28,217 nt of DNA. Source: CAJGCS01 sp045589955 (lineage in GTDB: Bacteria; Bacillota_I; Bacilli_A; ML615J-28; CAG-313). The position numbers and the translations under genes were made by a program. The DNA is taken from positions 1-28,217 of the forward strand of contig JAZNQD010000038.1 in assembly GCA_045589955.1 (NCBI GenBank), read 5' to 3'. Below the pieces are notes generated by a model. That model was given only the letters and a program-made list of their open reading frames with translations. It searched no databases and was not told where the DNA came from. Of the stretch, positions 15,725 to 22,746 are shown piece after piece; position 1 is the first letter of the stretch; each line of letters opens with the position of its first letter.

Positions 15725-16225
15725 ATGAAGAAAAATTTATTAAAAGTATTTTTTGTTTCATGCTTAATGGTATTAACATTTACATTAGCATCATGTGGTG
15801 CAACACCTAAATTTGATTTAGAAAAAGCAGCTGAAAACCTAGAAAGAAGAGATTATAGGGTTTATTATGAAGATGATTATGATGAAGATGAACCTTATTA
15901 TAAAGAATCTTTATATGCAAGTAAATCTGGTGAATCTGTATCAATTATGAAATTTAATGACTTAAGAACGGCCAAATTATATTATAAGGCTTTAAAACTT
16001 GAACATGAGTCTGGAATTAAAGAGTTAAAATTACAAATCAGAGCTCTTCAATGGGAAAAATTAAGATATGCAGGTAAATTAGATAGCGATCAAAAAGAAG
16101 ATTTACAAGAAGAAATCGATGAATTAAAAGACGAACTTGAAGAAGCTAAAAAAGAAGTTTCATACGGACGTATTGGAAACATTGTTTGGTACGGAACTGA
16201 AGAAGCTATCAAAGATACTAAATAA
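15725..16225 (+). CDS. Lipoprotein 2 of the tandem triplet
   Basis: A 166-residue paralogue of lipoprotein 1 with the same layout: signal peptide, lipobox LASC with Cys 24, GATPKFDLEK at the mature start, acidic segment, helical Lys/Glu-rich region and the terminal block GRIGNIVWYGTEEA. The DNA match with lipoprotein 1 begins upstream of the SD (GAGAGGAGTTTAATTT is identical) and continues through the first 40 or so codons. The middle has diverged more, with YYKESLYASKSGESVS replacing a similar stretch. It has its own promoter and terminator. Function unknown. Confidence 0.88.
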   Translation: MKKNLLKVFFVSCLMVLTFTLASCGATPKFDLEKAAENLERRDYRVYYEDDYDEDEPYYKESLYASKSGESVSIMKFNDLRTAKLYYKALKLEHESGIKELKLQIRALQWEKLRYAGKLDSDQKEDLQEEIDELKDELEEAKKEVSYGRIGNIVWYGTEEAIKDTK

Positions 16226-16246
16226 TAAATACTAAATAATAAGAAC

Positions 16247-16276
16247 AAAAGCACTTTGATTTATCAAGGTGCTTTT
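16247..16276 (+). terminator. Terminator of lipoprotein 2
   Basis: Arms 16247-16260 and 16263-16276 pair with one G-T; the apex must open for a workable loop. A short T-run follows. Confidence 0.8.
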
Positions 16277-16291
16277 ATTAGTTTCTTTTTC

Positions 16292-16320
16292 TTGACAAAT
16301 AGATGTTTTGGTAATATTAT
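16292..16320 (+). promoter_or_regulatory. Promoter of lipoprotein 3
   Basis: TTGACA (16292-16297), a 17-base spacer and TATTAT (16315-16320). Confidence 0.85.
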
Positions 16321-16351
16321 ATTATGTATATAAAATAAAAGGAGAAAAAAT

Positions 16352-16903
16352 ATGAAAAAACATTTAAAGAAAATCGTTTTTGCTGTATGCTTAATGGTAT
16401 TAACATTAACATTAGCATCATGTGGTGCTACACCAAAATTAAACTTAGAAAAAGCTGCTGATAACCTTGAAAGAAGAGATTATTATGTAAGTTATACTGA
16501 TGAATTCGATGAAGATGATTATGATGAAATGATGATGGTAGAATCATTATATGCTTATGATGGTGATGAAGAAGTTTCAATGATCAAATTCAAGGATGCT
16601 GGTACTGCAAAATTATATATTAAAGCTTTAAAAATTCGCCGCCAAGCTGAAATTGATGAAATTAAACTTGAAATCAAAGCATATAAACTTGAAATTAGAG
16701 TTTTAGTTCATACAATGGTTAGATATGCTTTTAAATTAGAATCTCAAGATTTTGAAGATATTTTTGAAGATATTCAAGATTTACAAGATGATATTAAAGA
16801 TTGTAAAGAAGAAATTAAAGAAATCAAAAAAGAAGTTTCTTTTGGTAGAATCGGCAAAGTTGTTTGGTACGGAACTGAAGAAGCTGTAAAAGATACTAAA
16901 TAG
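16352..16903 (+). CDS. Lipoprotein 3 of the tandem triplet, longer coiled coil
   Basis: The product is 183 residues, the most divergent of the three. It keeps the signal peptide with lipobox LASC (Cys 23), the mature start GATPKLNLEKAADNLERRDY and the final block FGRIGKVVWYGTEEAVKDTK. It has extra acidic residues (DEDDYDEMMM) and a helical region lengthened by roughly 11-16 residues around KLEIRVLVHTM. AAGGAG precedes the ATG; its leader differs from the AGAGGAGTTTAATTT leader of copies 1 and 2. A terminator follows, and the SD of the acyltransferase lies directly after it. Function unknown. Confidence 0.88.
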   Translation: MKKHLKKIVFAVCLMVLTLTLASCGATPKLNLEKAADNLERRDYYVSYTDEFDEDDYDEMMMVESLYAYDGDEEVSMIKFKDAGTAKLYIKALKIRRQAEIDEIKLEIKAYKLEIRVLVHTMVRYAFKLESQDFEDIFEDIQDLQDDIKDCKEEIKEIKKEVSFGRIGKVVWYGTEEAVKDTK

Positions 16904-16918
16904 TATATAAAAAATTTT

Positions 16919-16947
16919 AAATACCTTGAAGATTCAAGGTATTTTTT
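16919..16947 (+). terminator. Terminator of lipoprotein 3
   Basis: Arms 16919-16930 and 16933-16944 are complementary, with AAATACCTTGAA on the left; the apex opens for a loop. T6 follows at 16942-16947, and AAGGAGG for the next gene begins a few bases later. Confidence 0.9.
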
Positions 16948-16961
16948 AATAAGGAGGTCTT

Positions 16962-17855
16962 ATGAAAAAAAGAAATAGCCTTGTTGAACTATATCGATTT
17001 ATCTTTGCAATGAATGTTGTTAAAAATCATGGTTATTTTCCATATCAAGGGCCATATTTTGGTCCGGGCAGAATATCGGTTGAATTCTTTTTTATTCTTA
17101 CTGGTTTTCTATTAGCAAGATCAGTTAATAAATACTTAGATAAACCTTTTTGGCAAGGACTTCGCGGATTCTTTTGGTCAAAACTGAAAAGTATTTTAAT
17201 TCCTCTAATAGTAGCAATTCCATTTAATCTTTGGTATTCTTATTTAGATGGAGATGGTTTGAACCTTTGGGGCTATCTTTGGTATGTAAATCAAATGCTT
17301 ATCTATATTCCCATTTTCTTTATAGTAAGATACTTCATAAAAAATAATAATAAATTCTTGTTAGTTATTGGTATAGCTTGTATTATTGCAACAATATTAA
17401 ATATGACTGAATTCTTCTATGATTGGGGAGTTATTAGAGCAGTAATGGCTATATCTTTGGGCGTTTTAATATCGCATATTCCACCGCTTAAGATTAAAAA
17501 TAATTTCTGGAAGTATTTAATTGTTGTTTTTTTAATGGCATTAACACTGTCAATATTAATATTACCAACAAATCTTGCTATTGAGAAATTAGCATTTTTA
17601 GTTGTTTACCCAATGCTTATCTATTTTACTTTCCAATTGACAGTTCATAATAGCATATTTAATTATTTGGGTTCCTTATCGTTTGGTCTTTATGCCTTCC
17701 AATGTGTGGTTAGACCAATTGAAAAATTTGGGTATAATAATATATGGGGAATGTTTATTATTATCGTTGCCCTTACTCTTTTAGAAGATACAGGAAAAAG
17801 AATATATCGATTCGTTAAAATGAAAAAGCAAGAGAAGTTAAAACAAATATCGTAA
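16962..17855 (+). CDS. Membrane acyltransferase, acyltransferase 3 (OafA/NolL-type) family
   Basis: The product is 297 residues with about eight to nine membrane segments. The N-terminus fits acyltransferase family 3: an Arg in ELYRFIFA, a conserved His in VVKNHGYF and SVEFFFILTGFLLA, which corresponds to the usual V-x-x-F-F-x-x-S-G-F. Family members transfer acetyl or other acyl groups to sugars or polymers of the envelope (O-antigen, peptidoglycan, exopolysaccharide). Acceptor not readable. AAGGAGG precedes the ATG by only a few bases. No promoter lies between the start and the terminator at 16919-16947, so expression probably depends on read-through from lipoprotein 3. No clear terminator follows before the pckA promoter. 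Confidence 0.88.
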   Translation: MKKRNSLVELYRFIFAMNVVKNHGYFPYQGPYFGPGRISVEFFFILTGFLLARSVNKYLDKPFWQGLRGFFWSKLKSILIPLIVAIPFNLWYSYLDGDGLNLWGYLWYVNQMLIYIPIFFIVRYFIKNNNKFLLVIGIACIIATILNMTEFFYDWGVIRAVMAISLGVLISHIPPLKIKNNFWKYLIVVFLMALTLSILILPTNLAIEKLAFLVVYPMLIYFTFQLTVHNSIFNYLGSLSFGLYAFQCVVRPIEKFGYNNIWGMFIIIVALTLLEDTGKRIYRFVKMKKQEKLKQIS

Positions 17856-17896
17856 ATAAAAAAATATTCATTATTTAATAAAAAAAATTAATTATA

Positions 17897-17905
17897 TGAT
17901 ATAAT
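17897..17905 (+). promoter_or_regulatory. Extended -10 promoter of pckA
   Basis: TGATATAAT matches the extended -10 consensus. No convincing -35 is present. Transcription from here would give a leader of about 115 bases. Confidence 0.7.
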
Positions 17906-17912
17906 ATAATTG

Positions 17913-17972
17913 AGGAAAAAGGGCAATCTTTATGTTTGATATAAAGATTAATTTATATTGCGAATTATTCCT
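17913..17972 (+). promoter_or_regulatory. Structured pckA leader
   Basis: Nested complementary arms are visible. AATCTTTAT (17925-17933) pairs with ATAAAGATT (17941-17949) around a 7-base loop. GCAAT (17923-17927) could pair with ATTGC (17957-17961), sharing bases with the first stem, and AGGAA (17913-17917) with TTCCT (17968-17972). This resembles no riboswitch I recognise. No T-run follows. Confidence 0.35.
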
Positions 17973-18006
17973 ACAATATAAAAAGACTTTTATAGTCAAA
18001 AAATAA
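17932..18006 (+). CDS. Possible 24-codon leader peptide upstream of pckA
   Basis: ATG 17932 is preceded by AAGGG (17919-17923) with an 8-base gap and opens a 24-codon frame ending in TAA at 18004-18006, 24 bases before the pckA start. The peptide begins MFDIKINLYC and ends KTFIVKK. Its start codon lies in the hairpin at 17925-17949, so ribosome loading would melt the leader structure. It could be a regulatory upstream ORF, or a chance frame in AT-rich DNA. Confidence 0.3.
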   Translation: MFDIKINLYCELFLQYKKTFIVKK

Positions 18007-18030
18007 AATTTTCAAGGAGTATTACAAATT

Positions 18031-19635
18031 ATGAAAACAATCGACTTAAGCAAGTATGGTATTACTGGCGCAAAAGAAATCGTGTACAATCCTTCGTACG
18101 AACAATTATTCGAAGCTGAAACAGATCCAACTTTAGAAGGATATGAAAAAGGTCAAGTTACTGAATTAGGTGCAGTAAACGTTATGACTGGTGTTTATAC
18201 TGGTCGTTCTCCTAAGGACAAATTTATTGTTATGGATGAAAACTCTAAGGACACTGTTTGGTGGACTTCAGATGAATTCAAAAATGACAACCATCCATGT
18301 AGCGAAGCTGCTTGGAAAGAATTAAAAGAAATTGCTGTTAAACAACTTTCTAACAAAAAACTTTATGTTGTTGATGTATTCTGTGGTGCTAATGCGGATA
18401 CTAGAATGGCTATTAGATTTATCATGGAAGTTGCTTGGCAAGCTCACTTTGTTAAAAACATGTTTATTAATCCAACTGAAGAAGAACTTGAAAACTTCGA
18501 ACCTGATTTCGTTTGCTACAATGCTTCAAAAGCTAAAGTTGAAAACTATAAAGAATTAGGTTTAAACTCAGAAACAGCTGCAGTATTTAACATCACTTCT
18601 CGTGAACAAGTTATCTTAAATACTTGGTATGGTGGTGAAATGAAGAAAGGTATGTTCTCAATGATGAACTACTTTTTACCTCTTAAAGGTATGGCTTCAA
18701 TGCACTGTAGTGCAAACACTGATATGAATGGTGAAAACACTGCATTATTCTTTGGTTTATCAGGTACTGGTAAAACTACTTTATCAACTGATCCTAAACG
18801 TTTATTAATCGGTGATGATGAACACGGATGGGATGACAAAGGCGTATTCAACTTTGAAGGTGGATGTTATGCTAAAGTTATTAATCTTGATAAAGAATCT
18901 GAACCAGATATTTATAGAGCAATTAAACGTAATGCATTATTAGAAAACGTTACTGTTAATGCTGAAGGCGTTTGCGATTTTGCTGATGACTCTGTTACAG
19001 AAAATACTCGTGTTTCTTATCCTATTACACACATCGAAAAAATCGTTCGTCCTATCTCTGCTGCTCCTGCTGCAAAGAATGTTATCTTCTTATCTGCAGA
19101 TGCATTTGGAGTACTTCCTCCAGTTTCTATCTTAACTCCTGAACAAGCTCAATACTACTTCTTATCAGGCTTCACTTCAAAATTAGCTGGTACTGAACGT
19201 GGTATTACTGAACCTACTCCAACTTTCTCAGCATGTTTCGGTCAAGCTTTCTTAGAACTTCACCCTACTAAATATGCAGAAGAATTAGTTAAGAAAATGG
19301 AAGCTAGTGGAGCTAAAGCTTATTTAGTTAATACTGGTTGGAATGGTACTGGAAAACGTATTTCTATTAAAGATACAAGAGGTATCATTGATGCAATCTT
19401 AGATGGTTCTATCTTAAAATCTGAAACTAAAGTTATCCCTCATTTCAATTTATCAGTTCCTACTGAACTTGCAGGCGTTAACACTAATATTTTAGATCCT
19501 CGTGATACTTATCAAAATCCTGCTGAATGGGAAGCAAAAGCTCAAGATTTAGCACAACGTTTCGTTAAAAACTTTGTTAAATACACAGGTAATGAAGCTG
19601 GTAAAGCATTAGTTAAAGCTGGTCCAGAACTATAA
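18031..19635 (+). CDS. pckA: Phosphoenolpyruvate carboxykinase (ATP)
   Basis: This cytosolic enzyme interconverts oxaloacetate + ATP and PEP + CO2 + ADP. In a fermentative bacterium it may run toward oxaloacetate as an ATP-yielding CO2-fixing step as well as in gluconeogenesis. The product is 534 residues, normal for the ATP-dependent class. Key motifs are TGRSPKDKFIV near the N-terminus, the P-loop GLSGTGKTT (residues 242-250, K248), the metal-binding LIGDDEHGW, the FLSADAFGVLPPVS block and the C-terminal TGWNGTGKR. CAAGGAG lies about 10 bases before the ATG. Codon use is more restricted than in neighbouring accessory genes (many CGT, GGT, AAC codons), suggesting high expression. It has its own promoter, a structured leader and a terminator. 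Confidence 0.97.
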   Translation: MKTIDLSKYGITGAKEIVYNPSYEQLFEAETDPTLEGYEKGQVTELGAVNVMTGVYTGRSPKDKFIVMDENSKDTVWWTSDEFKNDNHPCSEAAWKELKEIAVKQLSNKKLYVVDVFCGANADTRMAIRFIMEVAWQAHFVKNMFINPTEEELENFEPDFVCYNASKAKVENYKELGLNSETAAVFNITSREQVILNTWYGGEMKKGMFSMMNYFLPLKGMASMHCSANTDMNGENTALFFGLSGTGKTTLSTDPKRLLIGDDEHGWDDKGVFNFEGGCYAKVINLDKESEPDIYRAIKRNALLENVTVNAEGVCDFADDSVTENTRVSYPITHIEKIVRPISAAPAAKNVIFLSADAFGVLPPVSILTPEQAQYYFLSGFTSKLAGTERGITEPTPTFSACFGQAFLELHPTKYAEELVKKMEASGAKAYLVNTGWNGTGKRISIKDTRGIIDAILDGSILKSETKVIPHFNLSVPTELAGVNTNILDPRDTYQNPAEWEAKAQDLAQRFVKNFVKYTGNEAGKALVKAGPEL

Positions 19636-19645
19636 TTTATCAATT

Positions 19646-19689
19646 AGTGATTATAGAATACGATTAACTCGTTTTTATAATCACTTTTT
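19646..19689 (+). terminator. Terminator after pckA
   Basis: A 10-bp outer stem (19646-19655 with 19676-19685), an inner ACGA/TCGT pairing (19660-19663 with 19669-19672) and a T-run at 19685-19689. Confidence 0.85.
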
Positions 19690-19722
19690 CAATAATCTCA
19701 AATACCAAAAATGGAGGTAGTT

Positions 19723-20064
19723 ATGGCTTATATTAAATCATTATCAGGATCAATTTTACTTAGAATTGAAGACGGATATATTAGAGAATTAAGTGGAAGA
19801 AACCTTTATCGTATCAATAACGATAGTGTCTGTGAAGTTACAGGAAGAATAATTTATCGTCTTGATTATGATCAAATTAAGGCAACATCAGGTCGTATTT
19901 TATTAATAGTTACTAATGATACAATTAAAGAATTAAGTGGTAAAATTATTGCTCGTTATGATAATTCAACTATTAAAACTTTGTCTGGATCAATTGAATA
20001 TCGAATTGATGGTTATTTAACTAAAAGAGAATTGATGGCGTTCATTGCTATAACATATGCGTAA
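19723..20064 (+). CDS. Small protein of six tandem 16-residue beta repeats
   Basis: The product is 113 residues. I chose ATG 19723 because GGAGG (19713-19717) precedes it by five bases; an upstream ATG at 19711 overlaps that SD. After a short start (MAYIKSL), residues fall into six consecutive units of exactly 16: SGSILLRIEDGYIREL, SGRNLYRINNDSVCEV, TGRIIYRLDYDQIKAT, SGRILLIVTNDTIKEL, SGKIIARYDNSTIKTL, then a last unit beginning SGSIEYRIDG that runs into a hydrophobic C-terminus. The pattern [ST]G-x-I-x-x-R-I-x-x-D-x-I-x-x-L predicts short beta strands with tight Gly turns. This resembles the small 'beta flower' proteins described by Pfam, but I cannot confirm membership. No signal peptide. 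No promoter is seen between the pckA terminator and this gene. Function unknown. Confidence 0.85.
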   Translation: MAYIKSLSGSILLRIEDGYIRELSGRNLYRINNDSVCEVTGRIIYRLDYDQIKATSGRILLIVTNDTIKELSGKIIARYDNSTIKTLSGSIEYRIDGYLTKRELMAFIAITYA

Positions 20065-20067
20065 AAC

Positions 20068-20106
20068 AAAGAGTTGAAGATAAAATGCTTATCTTCAACT
20101 CTTTTT
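20068..20106 (+). terminator. Terminator after the repeat protein
   Basis: A perfect 16-bp stem (20068-20083 with 20089-20104), a 5-base loop and a T-run to 20106. It is the strongest hairpin in the window. Confidence 0.95.
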
Positions 20107-20194
20107 ATATAGGAAAAAATTGTTTGTTAACAAATATATTTTATTGGGTGTAAAATAAAAAATAATTTTATTACTTTCAAAAAAATTAAAGATA

Positions 20195-20203
20195 TGATAT
20201 AAT
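20195..20203 (+). promoter_or_regulatory. Extended -10 promoter of the gdpP-rplI-dnaB-prfA operon
   Basis: TGATATAAT, the same nine bases as at pckA, with a weak -35 (TTTCAA, 20175-20180) 17 bases upstream. Confidence 0.7.
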
Positions 20204-20244
20204 AAGATGAAATAATATCAACAATAATACTCTTAGGAGGACTT

Positions 20245-22737
20245 ATGAAAAATACAAAGAAGAAAAAGAATTCCAGTTTTTTAATTGTAATGCTAATAAT
20301 AGTTATTATTATTTCTTTGGTAGCAATTATTCTTTTACCAAGTGCATTATTTGAAGTTAAGCTTCCAGAAGACTGGATTCAATTAATAATTTATATTCCA
20401 ATTATTACCCTATTATTATCGTTATCTATTTTGATTGCGCATCTTATGAATAGACGTCACCAAAAGAAAATTAGTGCTTTAGAAAACCGTTTATCAATGT
20501 GGAATACAATTAGTTATCGTGTAAAAAAGGCTGGTGAAACAGCATTTAACAAACTACCAATCGGTATTACTGTTATTGATAATGATTATAAAATTGTATG
20601 GGCTAATGAACATGCAAGAAAAATCTTCATGGGGCCATTACAAAATACTAATCTACGTGAATTAGATATTCCAATTCATGATAAGATGTTATCAACTGAA
20701 CCAGATGAAAATGGTAATATTAGCTTTGTTCAAAATATTTATGGTGAGATTTATAAAGTAGATTATTCACCACAATTTGATACTATTTACTTTGCTAATA
20801 TCACTGAATTTGAAAATTTACGTGTTAAATATAATAACCGTGTTACTGCTATTGGGTATATTAATGTTGATAACTTGGATGAAACATTAAGTGAATTCTA
20901 TGTTCAAGAAAGAACAAAATACCAAGGTGAAATTATTAATGCTATTCAAAGCTGGGCTGATAGTTTCGGTGTCTATGTAAAAGCATATAGTGATAGTAAA
21001 TACATGATTTTAATGGATAAAGAACAATTAGGTGCAGTTGTTAAAGACAATTTTACTATTTTGGATAATATTAAAACATTATTTACAACTAGTCGTATTG
21101 TTCGTATTACCTTAACTATTGGTATTGCTTGTGCTGATGTTAGTATTAAAGAATTAGCTGATGAGGCACAACAACAATTAGATATGGCTTTAAACCGTGG
21201 TGGTGACCAAGCCGTAGTTAAAATTGATGATAAATGTTTATACTTTGGGGCCAAAACCGATCCGGTTCAAAAAGAATCACGTGTTGGTATTCGTAATAAA
21301 AGTGAAGAATTACAAGCCCTTATTAAACAATCATCAACTGTTTATGCAATTGGACATCGTAACTTGGATGCTGATGGGTTTGCTGCTACGCTTGCAATCT
21401 ATCGTCTTGCTAAATCAATGGACAAAGAAGCATATATTATTTTAGATCAAAATAGTATGGATTCAACTGTTCATCGTATTTATGATACAATTAAACGCGA
21501 ATATGTTTCTTTAACAAATGATATTGTTTCTCCATCAAAAGTATCAAAAGTTGATCGAAACAGTCTACTTATGATTGTTGACTGTCAAACAGAACAACAA
21601 CTTGCTGATTCAAAATTCATCAAGAAATTTGACCGTATTGGTGTAATTGACCATCACCGTAAGGGAGCTGGAGGCGTACAAAATCTTAAGTATTATTATA
21701 CATCTCCATCAGCTTCTTCAAGTGTTGAATTAATTAGTGGATTATTTGAATTCTGTGAAAAACCACTTGACTTTAATGAACTTGAAGCAACAATTCTTTT
21801 ATTAGGTGTGGTAGTTGATACAAATAACTTTGTTTATCGTACTTCTGCAACTACATTTGAAATTGCATCAAAACTTCAAAAGTATGGTGCTGATATGAAT
21901 ATTGTAAAAACATACTTAAAAGAAGATTATCGTGACAAGATTATTAGAAATGGATTTATTAATAATTTAGAGATCTATCATGACCGTGTTGCTATCGCTT
22001 TCTCTGAAGAAAATGGACCACATGAAAGAGCAACTCTTGCAAAAGTATCTGATGAACTAATTTCAATCTCTGGAGTTGAGCTAGGTATTACAGTTGGTTA
22101 CATTGGTGAAAAAGAAGTTGGTTTAAGTGCACGTAGTTTAGGTAGTATTAACTGCCAAATGATTATGGAAAAAATGGGCGGTGGAGGTCATTTAAATAAT
22201 GCTGCCGCACAACGTAAGAATCAAACTGTTAAAGAAGTTATTAGTATTCTTAAAGAAAAATTAGATAGTTACTTAGAAGAGGACGGAACTATGAAAGTAA
22301 TTTTAGTAAAAGAAAATAAAAAATATGGTAAGAAAAACGAAATCATTGAAGTTGCTCCAGGGCATGGTCAATTCTTAATCAAGAATGGCATTGCTATTGT
22401 TGCTTCTCCAGAAAACGTTAAAGCCTTAGAAAAACAACAAGCTGAAGAAAATGACGCTCGTAACAAAGAAATTCAATTACACCTAGAAGAAAAAGAAAAG
22501 ATTGAAGGTAAACCTGTTCACTTAAAAGTTAGAGTGGGTGTTGATGGTAAGTTATTCGGTTCAATTACTTCTAAACAAATTGCCGAAGCAATTGAACAAC
22601 AATTTGGAGTAAAAGTGGAAAAGAGAAAAATCGAAGTAGACTCTTCAATCAATTCTGTTGGTGAACATACAGTTTCAGTTCAATTACATCAAACTGTTGT
22701 TGCAAAAGTACTTGTTTACGTTACTGAAGCAGAATAG
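20245..22737 (+). CDS. gdpP-rplI: GdpP c-di-AMP phosphodiesterase fused to ribosomal protein L9
   Basis: This 830-residue fusion starts after AGGAGG. Residues 1-682 match GdpP: two membrane segments (about 14-35 and 44-66), a degenerate PAS domain, a degenerate GGDEF domain (with RGGDQAVVK) and a DHH/DHHA1 phosphoesterase. Metal and catalytic motifs are intact: GHRNLDADG (H371, D375, D377), IVDCQ, VIDHHRKG (469-471) and GGGGHLNNAA (645 on). GdpP hydrolyses c-di-AMP to pApA. Residues 683-830 are a full-length 148-residue L9, starting MKVILVKENKKYGKKNEI. There is no linker: the GdpP end (LDSYLEEDGT) runs directly into the L9 Met. That ATG (22291) keeps an SD, so free L9 may also be made. The parts are adjacent separate genes in typical Bacilli. 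Confidence 0.95.
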   Translation: MKNTKKKKNSSFLIVMLIIVIIISLVAIILLPSALFEVKLPEDWIQLIIYIPIITLLLSLSILIAHLMNRRHQKKISALENRLSMWNTISYRVKKAGETAFNKLPIGITVIDNDYKIVWANEHARKIFMGPLQNTNLRELDIPIHDKMLSTEPDENGNISFVQNIYGEIYKVDYSPQFDTIYFANITEFENLRVKYNNRVTAIGYINVDNLDETLSEFYVQERTKYQGEIINAIQSWADSFGVYVKAYSDSKYMILMDKEQLGAVVKDNFTILDNIKTLFTTSRIVRITLTIGIACADVSIKELADEAQQQLDMALNRGGDQAVVKIDDKCLYFGAKTDPVQKESRVGIRNKSEELQALIKQSSTVYAIGHRNLDADGFAATLAIYRLAKSMDKEAYIILDQNSMDSTVHRIYDTIKREYVSLTNDIVSPSKVSKVDRNSLLMIVDCQTEQQLADSKFIKKFDRIGVIDHHRKGAGGVQNLKYYYTSPSASSSVELISGLFEFCEKPLDFNELEATILLLGVVVDTNNFVYRTSATTFEIASKLQKYGADMNIVKTYLKEDYRDKIIRNGFINNLEIYHDRVAIAFSEENGPHERATLAKVSDELISISGVELGITVGYIGEKEVGLSARSLGSINCQMIMEKMGGGGHLNNAAAQRKNQTVKEVISILKEKLDSYLEEDGTMKVILVKENKKYGKKNEIIEVAPGHGQFLIKNGIAIVASPENVKALEKQQAEENDARNKEIQLHLEEKEKIEGKPVHLKVRVGVDGKLFGSITSKQIAEAIEQQFGVKVEKRKIEVDSSINSVGEHTVSVQLHQTVVAKVLVYVTEAE
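22278..22293 (+). promoter_or_regulatory. rplI: Internal ribosome binding site and start for L9
   Basis: AGAGGA (22278-22283) lies seven bases before the in-frame ATG 22291, exactly where the L9 domain begins. Initiation here would give a 148-residue free L9 ending at 22737. It looks like the ancestral rplI start, kept after loss of the gdpP stop codon. Confidence 0.6.
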
Positions 22738-22746
22738 GAGAGTTAT

